Source of the DNA: Formicarius rufipectus
Taxonomy: Eukaryota > Chordata > Aves > Passeriformes > Formicariidae
Assembly: GCA_013399695.1 (NCBI GenBank)
Contig: VXAU01002247.1
Span: 29,488 to 93,487, forward strand
DNA: 64,000 bases
Direction: 5' to 3'
The position numbers were made by a program, and so were the translations under genes. The notes under the pieces are model-generated. The model was given only the letters and a program-made list of their open reading frames with translations. It was not told the DNA's origin and did not search any database. Positions 14,801 to 29,800 of this stretch are shown in pieces. The first letter of the stretch is position 1. Each line of letters starts with the position of its first letter.

Positions 14801-17800
14801 GCTTCTAGACTGGGTACAATGGTGTAAACACAGCTTTAAAACAGAAGAGTGTAAGAATTAAACAGTGAGAGGAAGAAAAGCAGAGAATTTCTTCCCATTG
14901 TTCAGAAGACAGAGTCAAAAGGCCCATTTCCTTTGATTTCTTTTCCAGGACCTGTATATCATGTCTGAATCAGGTCCTAAGCATCTCTAGAGTCAGATTT
15001 ATTTTCTTGGATTAGAAGCCTTCTTCCTGTGTAATATAAAACTGCTTGCATTCCATTAACATTTTTTTTTTCAGCCCTAATTATAAAGCTGTCTGCATGC
15101 ACTGCCAGAAAACCCTCAGATTCAGTCAAAGATACAAACCTTATCCATCTCTAAGAGATGGTATGAGATGCTGAGCAGTGTGTGTGTTCCTAGCTGTGCT
15201 GCAGTCAACTGAGCAACTTCAGCTACAGCTTTCTGGGGTATCCGGGAGGCTTCAAGACCTCCAACACTCTGTGTCCTGGTTACCAAACCAGCAGAGTCCA
15301 CAGTTTTGGCTGTGGCACCTGCCCTGGCTCTGTGCTGAACACTGAGAGGAATTCCTTCCAACTGCTCAGTCCCCCCAAAAAAGCTGGAACTCGATTGTCC
15401 AGCATCTTGTAAGGGGATATTGTTACTTTAATCCTGCTGGAGAGCAGAGAGACAAAAACATTTCCATTGCTTTTGTTCCTCTAACTCACACAGTGTTAAA
15501 AGTGAGATTTAGTGCTCTTGGTCACATATACTCAAATATAGCTATTGTTCATTGCTCATGAAAAAATTGACCACCAGAACTGTAAGTCTGTAATGTCACA
15601 CACAAAATAGGGTCTCAGATCCGTTAACACCTTACGTATCATTAAACCGCGACTGTCATTTCTAACCATACCTCATCAAAGTTTGCTCTTATTACAGTGT
15701 CCAGTATCCTCTGACAGTGAGTTCTATACATCATAATAAAGGTAGAAACCTGAAAAAGAATGAGGGAGACACAAAAGATCATTCTACTTTAAGAAATCTG
15801 CTTTTAAAAAGTCAGAATAGAAAGCACAGAGAAAGTAAGGTTTTCCTTATCTTACCCATGTGCAACTATAAAAATGGTGAAATCAGTTAGAGTCTAGTTA
15901 GATTAGTTAGGTTAGCTGTAAAATGAGTTTTCTTCTTAAAAGTAAATTCTCCCTTTGAATTAATGGATTTTTCTATGTCAATTGGGGATTCTTCAAATGT
16001 AAGAGGAGCAAAAAGCCTCAGTGAGATCAAAGACGAGAATGTGGCCCTAATTAGGACATAAAGAACTATAAACCCCTATTCTTTTGTCCCCTTTACATTG
16101 ATACTACACATGTGAATAGAGCCAGAAAACTAGCAAGCTCAGCCAAGAGCAGCCAGAGCATTTTTGTCATATGTGCAGATAGGATTCTCTTAATTTCTAG
16201 CCTAAAAGAATAAGAAATGCACTAAGTCCCTCTCTGCTCAAGAGAGCATCAGACCTGTTTTTCAGTTTGCTATCAGATGTGTTCCCAGATTAGAGAGCAT
16301 AATGTATTTAAAAGTTGCCCTTGAGCCTCACCTGCTGTATGTAATGTAACTTTTAAAAGAGCGTGCATGGGCTTTAGAAATATTGTACAGCTGATAGTGT
16401 CAGCTGCCTATTTTAAGGGAAGATATTTCTTCCTATTAAATGAAGTAATTCAGTCTCCCATAAATCAAGTCAAAGCATTATTAAACTTACTCTAATTTAA
16501 AGTCTTTATATAGTAGACAAAGCTTTCATCCAGAACAGGGGGCGAAAAAACCAAGACAAGCTGAGAAAAGATTTCCAAAGTGTTACCTTCTCCTCTGGCA
16601 GACTTGCTGGCAGATTTAGATCTTTGACATTTGGAAACTCTGGCAGTAATGTTCCCAGTTTGGATCGTGGTGAATACGCCACTGTCTGTTTGGTTACTTC
16701 TTTTTTTCCTGTTTCATTGACCCAAGCTGCTCCTTTTTTAGAATACATCACATCATAATACTGGGAGTTTTCTTTCACTGCAATTCCATAATAATGGTAC
16801 CTGATACATAGAAATATGTATTTAAGAAATTGAATTGTTTGAAAATGAAAAAAAAATATATGTAGGAAAGAGAAACTGATAATGCTGATGCCTTCTACAG
16901 CAAAACAGATTGGGCAAGACTTTATATATTATTAACAAGCATTGATTCAGTAGCAGAAAATTGTGGTAATACATTGAGCTTACAATTTTCATCCCTTCTG
17001 GTAAAAGTGGGATAGGAAAATAATGGCATTCCATTTTTTTCTACTTAGTAAAAAAGGGAAAAAGCATCCTAGAGCTATTTGTTGGCAGAGCTCTGCTGTG
17101 CAGCTTCTCCTTCAGTTTAGCAACAAGCAGAGGTACAGACCCTCTGGACTGGCTCTTCTGTTGTTGTTTCAGTTCCCTGATTCTCAGACTGTTGAGGACT
17201 GGTTTGGTCTCTGAAAAGCAGGAGTCTTTATTGTAAATGAATTCATCAGAAATGTTTCAAAAATTGAAAACACTTCCAAGGAAAAAGGGGGGAAAGGCTT
17301 GTGCTGGAAAGCAATGAATGGTAGGAAATGTAGAGTTCAAATTATTTACTACATACCCTCCCCTCAGGACTGGGTTCTGGTCAGCGAGGGATGCTACACA
17401 CCACTGTCTGTGCACACCACACTGGGAATTACACAGTGTAGCCATGCTGTAGGAGTGGATTGGTGGCCTTATGGCACAAGTTTGTGCTACAACTCAGCTT
17501 TATTACAGTTGCTGATGGAAGCACTGATCACCAAGTAACACTCTTGCATCAAAGCAGCAAAGGTAATCTTAGTGCTTCCACAGTTTCTCAGCTTTAGGAT
17601 CCACCAACCCATCAGCTAAGTTTGTAATGATTACAAAAGGCAACACAAGACTGTATTGCTGGTATACTTCTGTGCCAGTTTAACTTCCTAGATAGAATTT
17701 TCAATAATTCTCCACTTGTCCCGTTATAGCCTTTCAGATCAAGATGAGATATTGTCTTCTGGATCCCACTGAGGTGGCACAGGAAGTTCTACTCTCCTGT

Positions 17801-20800
17801 TGTGCTCTCCAGTCAGTTATTGTACCAGTGCTGCCACCAGATCTGTTCACTTGAATAGACACAAATTTGCTTTAGGCAAAATCGGCTGGTTCTACAAAGG
17901 CCATCAATTTAATTAATGAAAGAGGAGCATCTAAGTGATGCTAGTTTAACTCAATTTAAACTGACTTTTTTTTCCATTTTTTCACTCATTTGCCCACAGA
18001 TCAGTGCATGCCACAATCCCCATAAGAACATGGTGGCAAAGAGCTAGAAACCTAGTCTTGTCTACCAGCACACATGGCTGAGAGTTGGCTCGGGGAGTTG
18101 TAGCAAACTTCTAGTACGTGGTTCCCTTGCCCACTGAGGACATTCCATATTTACCACTAAAAATAAAAACTCTCTTGAATTTGAATAATCAATATTGATT
18201 AATCCAATATTGATTAATATTGAATAATCCAAGTGAAATGTATTAAAATGTTAAACTGACAAAATATGAAAGGGATATCCTAGCTTCAATACTTTAGAAA
18301 AACCACACTATTGGCTCCAAATCTGCCCGTCAGGGCTTAGGCCAAAACATGCACTCTACACCATAAACCAGGCTCCAGACTGGTCATGACCTCTTACAGA
18401 TGGCAAGTTTGTGCTAACACTGGGGCTGTGACAGCAGCTACAGAAGTCTGCCTTTTTAGCTTGAATGGCAACATGCAGTCTGGTCCCTGGCAGCTGCCAT
18501 GCATGCACTGTGTGTAAGAGCCATAAAACACACACATGTCCTGGGTGCTACCTCTGGGCTACGGTAACCAGAAAGAAATGCTACAGGGAGATAGCACCAA
18601 AAATTGCAGAGGAAAGGGGGAGGCAGAGAGGAAAAGTGAGAGCAAGCAAGACTGCTAAATTTCTAGGTGGACTGACAGGTTTCTGTAATTTAAACAGTGG
18701 TCAGTCTCATATCAAATTTTGTCTTTAATCAGTCAACAACAACAAAAAAGCCTGGAAGATGTAGCAAACTTTGCTGTGCATTATTTAATTCCTGGTATGC
18801 TGCCCTTGTCAGCAAACTCAAAAAGAGTTTTCTGTGTAGCTTCACAATCATATAGACAACAATAGCCAAATTAACTCCAGAATTTTTCCAGATAGTTTCT
18901 TTCTTCAACTGGCAAAAACTCACTGGTGTAGTTTACATATATTCTTTTTCAAGCACTTTTTTGGTATTTCTAACAGAAAAAAAAATCAACTTAATCCAAT
19001 AAACAAGGCTTGCAAGTTTGATACGTAGAATAATAATATGCAGACAACACAGTCATTTTTGTTAAACAGTGGAATGCTTTTCCCCTCATGGATCTGTTAT
19101 CTGAAGCACTCCTTTAAAGAATGAAGCAAAGTTCCCTTCACGTTATGTAGCTTCCATGGGTTTAACTAATGCCTTGTGTATGTAATTCAAGAGTTTCAGA
19201 CGACAGTACAGAAAGAAATTGGCTTTTATGTTTAGCTGCCTTCTCCTGGCTCACCCGTGGTGGAAGTGTTTTTAAGCTCAGCGCGATAGGGAACAGCCGC
19301 ATGCTTACATCAATAAACTCAGCTGCAAGAAAGAAAGGCTCACAAGTGATGGTCCAGAGTATAGCACCACTGTGGCTCTGAACTTTGTAATGCTACAAGG
19401 CAGCCACGCTGTAAAGAGACTGAAGGCAGAACAGTGTGAAGTCAGCTAATCTTAACCACTTGTATGGCAGAATTCCCTTTGGTGGTAGCAGGGAAGTGGA
19501 ATGAAAATCGTACTGGCAGCAGCCGGTCAGCACAGTTGGTGATAAAGGAGATGAAGTGTTAATGCCTGAAGTAATTTCTTTACATAACACTTAATTGGAA
19601 TGAAGGCAGATGTCTCTGGAAACAAAACCAGAATTCAGTTACAGCTGGGCTGGGTCTACCAAGGAGTGTATTTATCACTAAGAGGTACAGATGCATGTAG
19701 TCTCTCTCTGTATGTGACAGAGACCTCTTCTTATTTGCTGTATAGGGAGCAGAACCATTGCAAAAGTGGCATGAAAGGAGTATGTGACCTGAAATCTGCT
19801 CTGACAGGCAAGCAGGTCAGGAGGAAATTATGCAAGAAATATTAAGTCTCCTTGACTCTTAGCTTTGTTGAGAGTAAAGAGATAGCTTGTGAAGGTGCAG
19901 GACACCTTCAGTCGGCAAATCAAGGACGTTTTGCCCCTCTGAGAGGTTCCCAGAGCTGTGGGAGAAGCTCCAGTTTGGAAATACAGCAGTGCTTACTCCA
20001 TTCTTTAAACGAGAAGACAAATAACCAAGTCATAGCTGATAACAGAGTGATTTGATGGCTGACAGCATGTACTCTCATATGAATGCACCCATAAAGCAAC
20101 TTGTGCATACCTTCACTCTCTATGAACCTCCACAAAACTTACACTCAGCATTAAATCCTATTTCTCTGATTCTGGATCTATCATGCTTTCCTAATATGCT
20201 GTTGGACTAACTCACAGTTTTCATCTGAGAGATTTTTGGAGGCTTTGGTAAGTGATGTAACTCTGATTTTGCATTTGGGAATGGATTTCAAATCTTCAAT
20301 TAGCTGCTTTAATACGTCTGCTCTACAAAAAGAAAACTTAGTTACAAAAACTAAGAAAGTATTAAGTTGGGGGAAAGGCCATTTTGTCCCATCAGAGAGA
20401 TACTTGGCAGGGACAACTTGTTAGAAGAGCAGAGTAGAGCTAATTTTAATGGCATTTCTTTTAGCATCTTAGTTTCTTTTTTTCTATTAAAGAACAGGCC
20501 ATAGTAGCTTGAGTGTGTAAGTTCAGTTCTAGTGGCATATTTCATTCTCAGCATTTAGGAATATTATGTTTCTAGGCCATGCTATGAAGATTTACCAACA
20601 AAATTTTGCAAACACACCATGTCATATCTTTATTTTCCTCTCAGTTTTGCACTTGTGAACTATATACACTAGCCTTATGCTTCCTTCTATGAAGGCTAAC
20701 CAAGGAAAGCAGATTTTATTATTTTATGGGCCCTATGTTTGCTGAAAAAAGATTCAAAGCTCCACTGGAAAAATTTTATGGTGTTCACAAGCAGAAAAAA

Positions 20801-23800
20801 AAAAAGTAAAAAACCTTCACTGTATCCTCTTCATAAATTGGTAGAATCACATCTTGTCAACAATTGGAAAAAGTCAAATACCCCAAGAAGTGCATTCATC
20901 ATTTGGAATCAATTTCTCATTCTGTAACTGTTTTCAGGAAATATCACCTTTTGGGTAAGGCAACAAGCTAATTCTTAATCACTTAAAGGTGTGTTGGATT
21001 TTATTGCACAGGCAAAATGGAGGGTAAATGCAGGTGTGTGGACAATTTCATTTTAGGCCAATGTATGTTCCTACCTAAATTCTAGACAGCATTCTGACAC
21101 TTGTCCTCTAAACAGAAATATGATGCTAACCTGCTGTCATTTCCCAGCCTCCAACAGTGGCTCCATTACTCCTGAATGTGAATGTCCTTTATGTTGTGTA
21201 AAGTGAGCTGAGATGAAAAACAATATAGGAACAATATGGAAAATATTGCTGATGAAATCAGTGAAAGACTCCATTAGACCACCTTTGCAGGTTCACTGCC
21301 AGATCAATAAGACAATGTTAAGATTACCATGGAACCTCCATCAAAGTCGGTTTTAAGTCCCTAACTGCATAAATTATTCCCTGTTCTTATACTATTCTAT
21401 TCAGTAGAACCAGAGCCAGATAGGGCCCTGTACAAGATGATAATAATAGCATGAGCTGCTTACTTTGATTGGCCTCTGGTTCCAAGTCTTCTTGTTGTTA
21501 GCTGTGGAAACTGCTGCCTTATTATCTGCAAATAAATAGAAACGATATTAACAAAAATGGAAAAGCACCTTCATTAATACTTAATTTATTATGGTCTTTT
21601 AAGACAGAAAAGCAGAAAAACTGTATTGAATGTCAGCAAAATACATGGCAGGTGAAATCAGAAATAAAGCTTTTTCTTTTTTCCTTTACTGAAAGAGGGG
21701 AAAGAGACTTTAAATTTCAGTACAACTCCATTAACTACAATTAATTTAAATGCTTTCATAAGTCATTAGAATAGAACCTATTTCCTTAAAAATCTCAGAT
21801 CAGTTCTGTCTCTAAACTAAGAAGGATTGTAATTAGAAATGACCTGCTATTTAGTTGTCAGTTTGCAGGATTTACCAAGTTCTCAATAAAGTTCTTCACA
21901 AATCTGCCATTAAACACTTCCTTTTCTAAGAGATGATTCTCTGAAAAGATTTTGGTATTTGACAGGGGCACCCTTTCTACCAAGGAAGACTCTCTGTGAC
22001 ATTTGTAAAGATACCCCATAATCAATTTATCCTCTCTGGAAAATAAATGCATCTCAGATAAAGCAGGATACCACCAAGAATCCAGACTCTAGTCTGTTAG
22101 CAGACATTAAAAGAACTCCGCTACTGTAAAACAAAACTTTAGTGCCACTTGCATTTAAGGAAATGGATTAATGAATGTAGATTGTGCCCTCAGTCATCAG
22201 AGCCTCCATCAACCAGGCTAATCCTGATGAAAATGCTTTGTTGTAGCTGCTGGAAAGGAGGTGCTCAGCACCTCACAGGACTGAACCTGATTCTCCGTGT
22301 GGTCTCAAGTAGGAGGAAAATTTTTCTGCGAGAACAGTCATGCAAAAAAGACTGCAGCTAGCCTTGAGGATTCACTCTCAAAGGAATTTCTTCCTTTTAA
22401 AATTTGTAATCCATTTTAATTGTGTTTTCATTATTTAAATTGCTAAATGCTTCCTCTTTAAGGGGGAACACCAACTAAGATTAAAGGAAAATAAGCATAA
22501 AAGATGGAATATAACTGCTCAACTAGAAAAAAAAAGTCAATTTAAATTGATTAGATAATATAGATTTTTTTTCTCCATTAACCATTTTACCACAGTGATA
22601 AATATTTAATCCTAATTGATGACTGAAAGCTTTGAAACATGTACTTGGATCAAAAGGTGTTATATAAATAAAGACACTACGATGTCACATATTTGACCAT
22701 TACTTCCGTAATTTTTTATTTTTTATTTTTTTTAGCAAAGGTACAGTTATCTTCCCTTTGTATCACATAAAAATTGACCTGTGTTGGTTTCCAAGAGCTT
22801 TGCACAACGTGGCTGATGTCAAAAATGCAGCATAGACTCAGAGTCGCTAGGTTGTTCAGCTTTAATTTCTGGAGCAAAACTTCAGCAAACAGTAAAACAC
22901 TTTTGTGGAGCTGTGAAAGTTCAGCCTAGCTGTTTGATAAATGAGCAGACAGGCAAGCAGCCCTTCTTTCTTTTTTTGTATGGATTCAATGAAGCCTGCC
23001 TAAAGAACACCACATGCTGTTCCAGCTACTGATCTAACATTCCGCAACATCTCAGCCTTCCAAATTCCCTTTAATTACACATTAATCCCACCCCTCTCTC
23101 TTTCATTTTCTGCAGACAGGGCTGGGGGCTCCACAAGGCTGTGGGAAAAAAGGCAGTGTTGAAGAACTACTTTCTGAGGATGTTTTTTTTTTGGCTAGGG
23201 AATTTTTTTAGGGTTAGTTGTGTAGGATTTTTGGATGGATTTTTTTTTTGTTTTTCTTTTTGTGGCAGTTGGCGTTCTGAAAACACCATTCCTCTCCAGA
23301 AGTTGAGTTTACAGCAGTTGACTTAATATTAGAGATAATTTTACTCTATTTTTTTCTTTTGGAACAAGATGAACCCATATTACTTTCAAATCTTTCTAGT
23401 AGCAGCGAAGTGTTACAACCCACACTGTAAATGCTACTTTATGAACCATATGTTGTGGGAGTTCCTGAGATTTAAATAAATCAGCCAATTGCTACATACC
23501 AGGGCAGAGGTGATCAGGAAAAGAGAAGTATAATTAAGCAGTTGATCAAATGATCCCCTTTTCTTTCCTTGTTTCTTTTCTAAATTCAGCACTTTTTAAA
23601 TTAGATACACCTTTCAGAATACATCTAAAAATTATGCATCACTTAAAATACTGTTTACCAATAATTTAAAAAAAAAAAAAAAAGAGAGAAAATAATCTAG
23701 CAAAACTGAAAAATTAAAGAGTCAGGATTTTTTCATCTTATGCTGCATATGTAGAATACATATAAGGTGGCATACTCATACCTAGGTGTTTGTACACATA

Positions 23801-26800
23801 TGCATGGGTATTAATGTTTGTGTTTGGAATAAAGCAAGTCATGCACTAGAAGAACCACCTGTTCATACAAACGTTTACATTAAGCTATGTTTCTGTGAAT
23901 CCCTGTGCAGTGGTAGTGGTAAAGGCAGGACAAAGTGGAATTCACTGTGTGCTGAAATTAACAGAAAAAGCAGAGGTCCAAGATGCTGATTTTAAAATAA
24001 TTTTCAGCCTGAAAAGTCACTCTATGAGATACATCATCCCATGTTTAATGCTTAGTAACTTTTAAAGACCTACAGAGAAAGTTAGTTAATTTTACAGTCT
24101 TGTGGGGAGGGAAGGTTTGGATTTGGAAACCAAGTTGGATCGTTTTCCTTTCATCACTGCAGTGAGGTTGCACAAGTGTATGAATCAAGACCAGACCAAG
24201 CAGTTTGAGTTGCTCTCTGAATGAAAGCCAGTCCCTGATCTCACAGCAGCTCTGGCTTCTCAACAGAAGCAGAGGTAAAAAGATCTCATGGGTAGTATCC
24301 AAGGGAATTTTGGAGTGAACAGATCTTTCTACCATTGTCCTTCAACGGAACTGAAATTCCACCTCCCACTTCTCCAAAGCGACCCCAATTCCAGCTGCAC
24401 TATCAGATCTGCTGAGTAAAAACATACACGTTTTACATTTTCTAGGTAAAATTTCGCCTCAGTTACATGGCAATTTGGACCATTAGGCATTATTTTATGC
24501 TACCTGGCTTTTTCATTTTGAGACAGATCTAGACCAGGAGTTTCACATGGAAATAACATCTGTCCCTACTACATTAGCCTCAGAAACCAATGCTTCAGCA
24601 ATTTCTTTCTTAGTTACTAAAATCTGATGTGTTCTCCCTCTCTTTTCTCTGTGCTCTGCTTCAGATCTGATCTTACCTTCTGCTTACAGAAGGTCTTCTA
24701 TGCCTTTCTTGATTAAAAACAAGAATATTAAGAATCACCTTATCCCAATTCCACAGTTCTTCTGGTGTGTCCCTACTGCACATGTAAGAGCCAGATAGAA
24801 GTCATTACATTATTAAAAAAAAAAAAAAGTATGTATAGTTTACGTATTTTCAGGAGACTAGCATAGCCAGGTGAGAACTTTTTAAACCAGTTTGCAGATA
24901 ATCCTGACACACGCTTTTCAGAATGTCTGTGTAGGTAAGAATATAATGGGACATTTTTCTTTTGACAGGTGGTAACCTTGACACTGAATGTATGGGACAG
25001 CCAAAGTGAATGTAGGAAAGAAAAGTCCTCTCATGTTCTCTCATACTGAGACTGCAATGCTGGTAGTACAACATTCAACATATATTGTGCACAGATCTTG
25101 GAGCTGACAAGATTTTTATCCCATTTCAGCTTTTAAAACCTAATAGAGGTGTCTGAATAAACCTGAATTAAGTATCTAGTTACTCGTATTTCTGGTCACT
25201 TAAAATTAGGCAATAAAAATTAAATGGGTTACTTGAGCATCCATGTAAAACACAGGAAGCTTTATGAGCAACAACTAGAAAAATGCACTTCCTCTGTACA
25301 GGTCTGTATCACAGTCTGCACAATCTATTAACCTTAGACATGGATAGCTGCAGGAGCTGTTCTGTAACCCACAAAGGGCTGCAAGGGTGCATTCCTTCAA
25401 CCTGATTACTGCCAGCTGTAATTTCTGCCACTGCTTCTCTCCTCACATCTCCAGTACTGGGATATTCCAACACAAGCAGGGCCAGGGCCAGCTTTAAAAT
25501 GACAAATCATAGAATCACAGAATGGTTTGGGTTGGAAGGAACCTTATAGGTCATCTTGTTCCAAAACTGGCATGGGCAGTGACATTCTGCTTTCATCACT
25601 ACACTGTGGCACTTCACTCTTCATTGCATTCACTATCAAACTGTCAACTTCATGTTTCCCAATTATTCCATCTACATTTGTCTATGATACGAAATGTCAA
25701 AATGAATCGGGGGAAAAAAAATTTATAAACTACCTTATGCATCTGTCTTCATGCAACAAATAATGATGGAAGAAACCAGAGGTGTCTGGAAACTTCTGAA
25801 ATATTTTTTTTCCTCCCTCCTGTGTCAAAATATTTAATTTTGCTCTGAGGGCAATAGGCCAATGATGGCTTTTAGAAGTCTTTTCCCTGAAGTAATTTAA
25901 ATTTCTGATTTTCAAAAGGCATAATCATTTTGTCAGTGCACCTGATCTGGAGGGCCGTTATTCTTCCTGACTCTTGTTCCTTTCTCTTTGGAATAATTCT
26001 ATCCATGTTTTTAGAACTTCACAGAACAAGGAAATAAAAACTAAGTTTCAATTCAGCAATTGCACTCTGCCAGAATGAGAAAGATTTCATGCTCTGTGCT
26101 CTCTAGCCCTGTCAGGTTCTAGAGACTTCTACATACATTGGAATAAATTCTCTTTCCTCCTACAACAATTCTTCATAACAAGTCCTGCCTCTGTTTATCT
26201 CAATTCAGGTTTCAAGTCCCACATCTAGAGAGCATGCTTTTCTTTTTCAAAGCCAGGTACAGATCTGTGGTTATTTATCAGTTCTCATTGTAGAGTTTCA
26301 GTCTTAATCTTCTTTGCCATGAAGAAGCCAGTGATGCCAAACATAACAGTATTCTCACAGAGCTATGTTTACCATATTCTCACTCCTGAGAAACACAAGT
26401 AATACTGATATCTTCAATGTTATGTGATCAGTGTAAGATTTTTAGACTCATTCCTCTTTGACCTGGTACTGTTCCAGCTGGATCATTCTGGGGTTTTCCT
26501 GTCTGCTTCAGTGCTTTTCAAAATCCTGCTCTGAGACAGCCTATTATTATTAACACCTGTGTTAACAGGTACCTTTTGGCTCAAAGATGGTTTGAAGCTG
26601 GTTTAATATCATACTGTTTTGAGGAAAGGATCAAGAAAGCTTGCACCAAGAAACATCCAAATGGAAAGAGCATAATCAAAGTAGTCCATTACAAAATACA
26701 ATTTCTGTCTCTCAAATCCACCAAACCATTTAAAGAAAAGGAGAAGAGCTGTGACTATGTGTCTTTACCATCTATGCCCTTGCTTGCTTACTGGTGTGAC

Positions 26801-29800
26801 CAGGATGGAAAACTGTAATATACAGGCTCAGTACTCTTGACCACAGATCTGTTGCCTGTTTAGGTTCAACAACCTTCCCATTTCTCTCCGCTCACTTTCA
26901 TAATTTTTGGAATAGATCATGGTCTAGCTGTAGGATAAGAACTTGTTTCTGTCACTGCTACATCTCAACTGATACTGCAAAGCAAGGCAGAAAAGCCTGG
27001 TGGTACTTTCTCTAATGCCTGTGTCCAATTGTGCCTGCTATGGATATCAGGTTCTGTGAGGAACTCCAACTGAACTGGACCCTTTAGTGAAGCTTGTGAG
27101 GTCTCTCCTCAAATTCCTATATGTACAACAATATCCTCCTTCAGCAATTCCTCTTGCCAGATGGAATTCAGCCTAAGGCATGACCAGTTTACTGCAGCCC
27201 AACAAAGCTGCAAGCCTCAAATGCACTGACTCAGATCCTTAGCTGAGCTGCAACCACTTTTGTTGCTAACTTGCCGAAGCTAAGCAGATGCAAACCCCTG
27301 CACAACTGCCCTTGCTGGTGCCAGCACACTTACTGCCATCACCCAGCATACCTGTGGGAAAAGGCTGAGTGCCAGGATGCCACACTCTGGCAGACCCTGC
27401 GCTGTAAGCACAGCCTCGGGGACGCGTTGACAAGGCATGGGGTAAAGCAGCCCAGGCAACTCCACTGCACACTTAAGTCCTCACTGGAAGCTGGATGCTT
27501 GGAGTGGCAAAACCACTAAAAATCCCACTGTTACAGGGATTGGGAAAGGAAAAGTCACTTCAGAGAATCTGTGGTGTGCTTGCTGGTTTTCTTACTCCTC
27601 AAGCTCATGGAGACAACAGCAACAGTCAGGAACCTGCACTAGTACAGGGGATCAGTGAAGCAGAGCCAAAGGAGCAAAGACCTTTCCAAGAACACTGCAG
27701 GATCACTGTTCCCCACAGCAGCATGAGTGCTTGCTTCTGCAGTACTTGTGCTATTACGGTCCCAGCAGAGGAGCCTGGCCTAGAGGATTCTGAACTGGGA
27801 AGAAAAGTCATAGTTGATAGTTGTCCTGGTCAGGAACCTTATCTACTAAAAAGGGATGAAGGAAAGGGAGTGACTGCTCAGAGAGCACTGGCAGAGTGAT
27901 ACAGCCATTCGATGCAATAACAGAAAACACATCCTCAGATGTAGATTGGTTTTTCGCCAGTTCTATTTTTGTAGTCAGTATTGTATAAATTGTTCATAAT
28001 AAAGCAATTGCTATTTTAGTCTATCAGAAGAGAGCACTAGCAGTAAAATGGGCTTTGTTATGCCAGTTACCATTGAGGCTACTTGGAAGCAAATTGAGAT
28101 TAAAGAAATAAAAAAGTACGTCTTCAGGGAAGTATCTCCTTATGAACAACACCGGGCAATTTCCTGATGTGTGCATTTCAATACAAGGACAAATCAGAAT
28201 GCAATCACATCACAATGTCATTATCAAAGAGGTTTCAATAAATGACTTGTCTGTCCTTTTCAAACATTAAAATCATATAGTATAATAACATGAAACTGTA
28301 AATCCTATTTATGCTAATCATGCTTGGAGCAGAACTTTTGCTTGCAAAACTGGTTGTGGAGACAGTGCATTGTGATAAAAAGAGAATCTGTCTGGTATAC
28401 CTTGTACCTCCCTGAGGCAAAGCAAACTATTGGGGAAAAAAGTTCTTCCCTAACCAATATTAAAAATCTGTTGTGGATTTTCCCTTTTATTTAGTGAAAT
28501 GTGTTTATTGGAGTCTAATTTTCACTTCCAGTAAAGCCAGTCCAGAAGCAACAAAACTTGTGCGAGCATACATCCATGCTAAACCTCTTTATGCTGCCAG
28601 AGAGAGGTAAAAGGACCTCGGGCTGGGGAAGAGCCACCCTGAAAAGTGTCAGCATTCTTGATTTTCCTTTTCAAATATAAATTTATTATTGCTTGTCAAA
28701 AGATCTCTAAGGAAAGCCCCAAAAGAAAAAAAAAGAAAAACCGAAGAGGAAAGTCTTTAACCTCCAGGGGGCACATGGGAGTCGCTGGAAGAACAATTCA
28801 TGAGGATGCAAAGAAGGTTTTACCACGAGACACTCAGTGCTCTGTGTGAGAGGTATGGCAGGGTCCCGCAGGCCACTTAGCACTGCACAGTGAATTTAAA
28901 GCAGTGAACTGAGGACACGGGAGATTACATCTTCAAGGGTCTTGATTAAGAAAACAATGTACATACAGGGTCACAAAAAGAAAAGAAAAAAAAAAAANAA
29001 GCTCAAAAACCTGCCAACGCAGTGAACAGCTGGGTGGCATGGTAGAGCCAGGACAGCCTTATGGCACCCATCCATACACAATAGCTACTGAGGGGCTTGG
29101 AAACGCTCAAAACATTCCTGCTTTTTATTTGATTCACTGAAGGCCCCAGTTCAGAATGATTTAGCTTCTCCAATTAACCCAGTGAGAATGGTAAGTCAGA
29201 GTCATCACCTACCGCAATAATTCTTAGCTCAGAGTATTAATTATCACTGGTATTCTATGTTTACATGTTGCTCAGTTAAACAACCCCACAAACCATACAT
29301 CTGAACAACCCTCCCTGCTGCTGGCAGTGGCAGAACTTTCAGCTAGAAACATCTTAAACCACTCACCAAATCTACAAGGTCCCGGAGCAGAGCCCAAGGC
29401 TTTTGCAGCACAGGGCTGAGGGGCACAAGGCTGCCGTCCTTTTGAAGTGACCTCAGCAACAGGGCTTTCACTGCTCCTGCCTGCAGGCTGATTCACAGGC
29501 TAAACACGTCCCCTGGGAGACAGCTTTTTCTCATACACAACATTTAATTGTTAATAACTCAGTGACATACCTGCCCTGCCTCACTGTAGTTCCCTGCCTC
29601 TTCACTAGTCTCATGGAGCATTTTTAATTTCCCTGCTTCACTTTTACATGAAATCATGTTGAATATTACATGCTTTGCTGTCTACGGTAGCAGCAGAAGC
29701 TTAACACTGGAGTCCTCACTTGATGCAGACCTGTAACCAGCATATTACAGGGCCCTCTCCAGTCACTGTTTAGTTAAGGTATATAGAAGAATCCTCCGTC

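Noticed and set aside
16801..21463. Alternative testis-type first exon of RFX4
   Set aside because: Mammals have such an exon splicing to the YHYYG exon. I searched this intron on the minus strand for a similar peptide with a matching donor and saw none.
27266..27899. Cluster of overlapping frames in the large intron, including 134 codons on the plus strand
   Set aside because: No similarity to any protein or retroviral domain I know. The moderately higher GC content is enough to explain the open frames.
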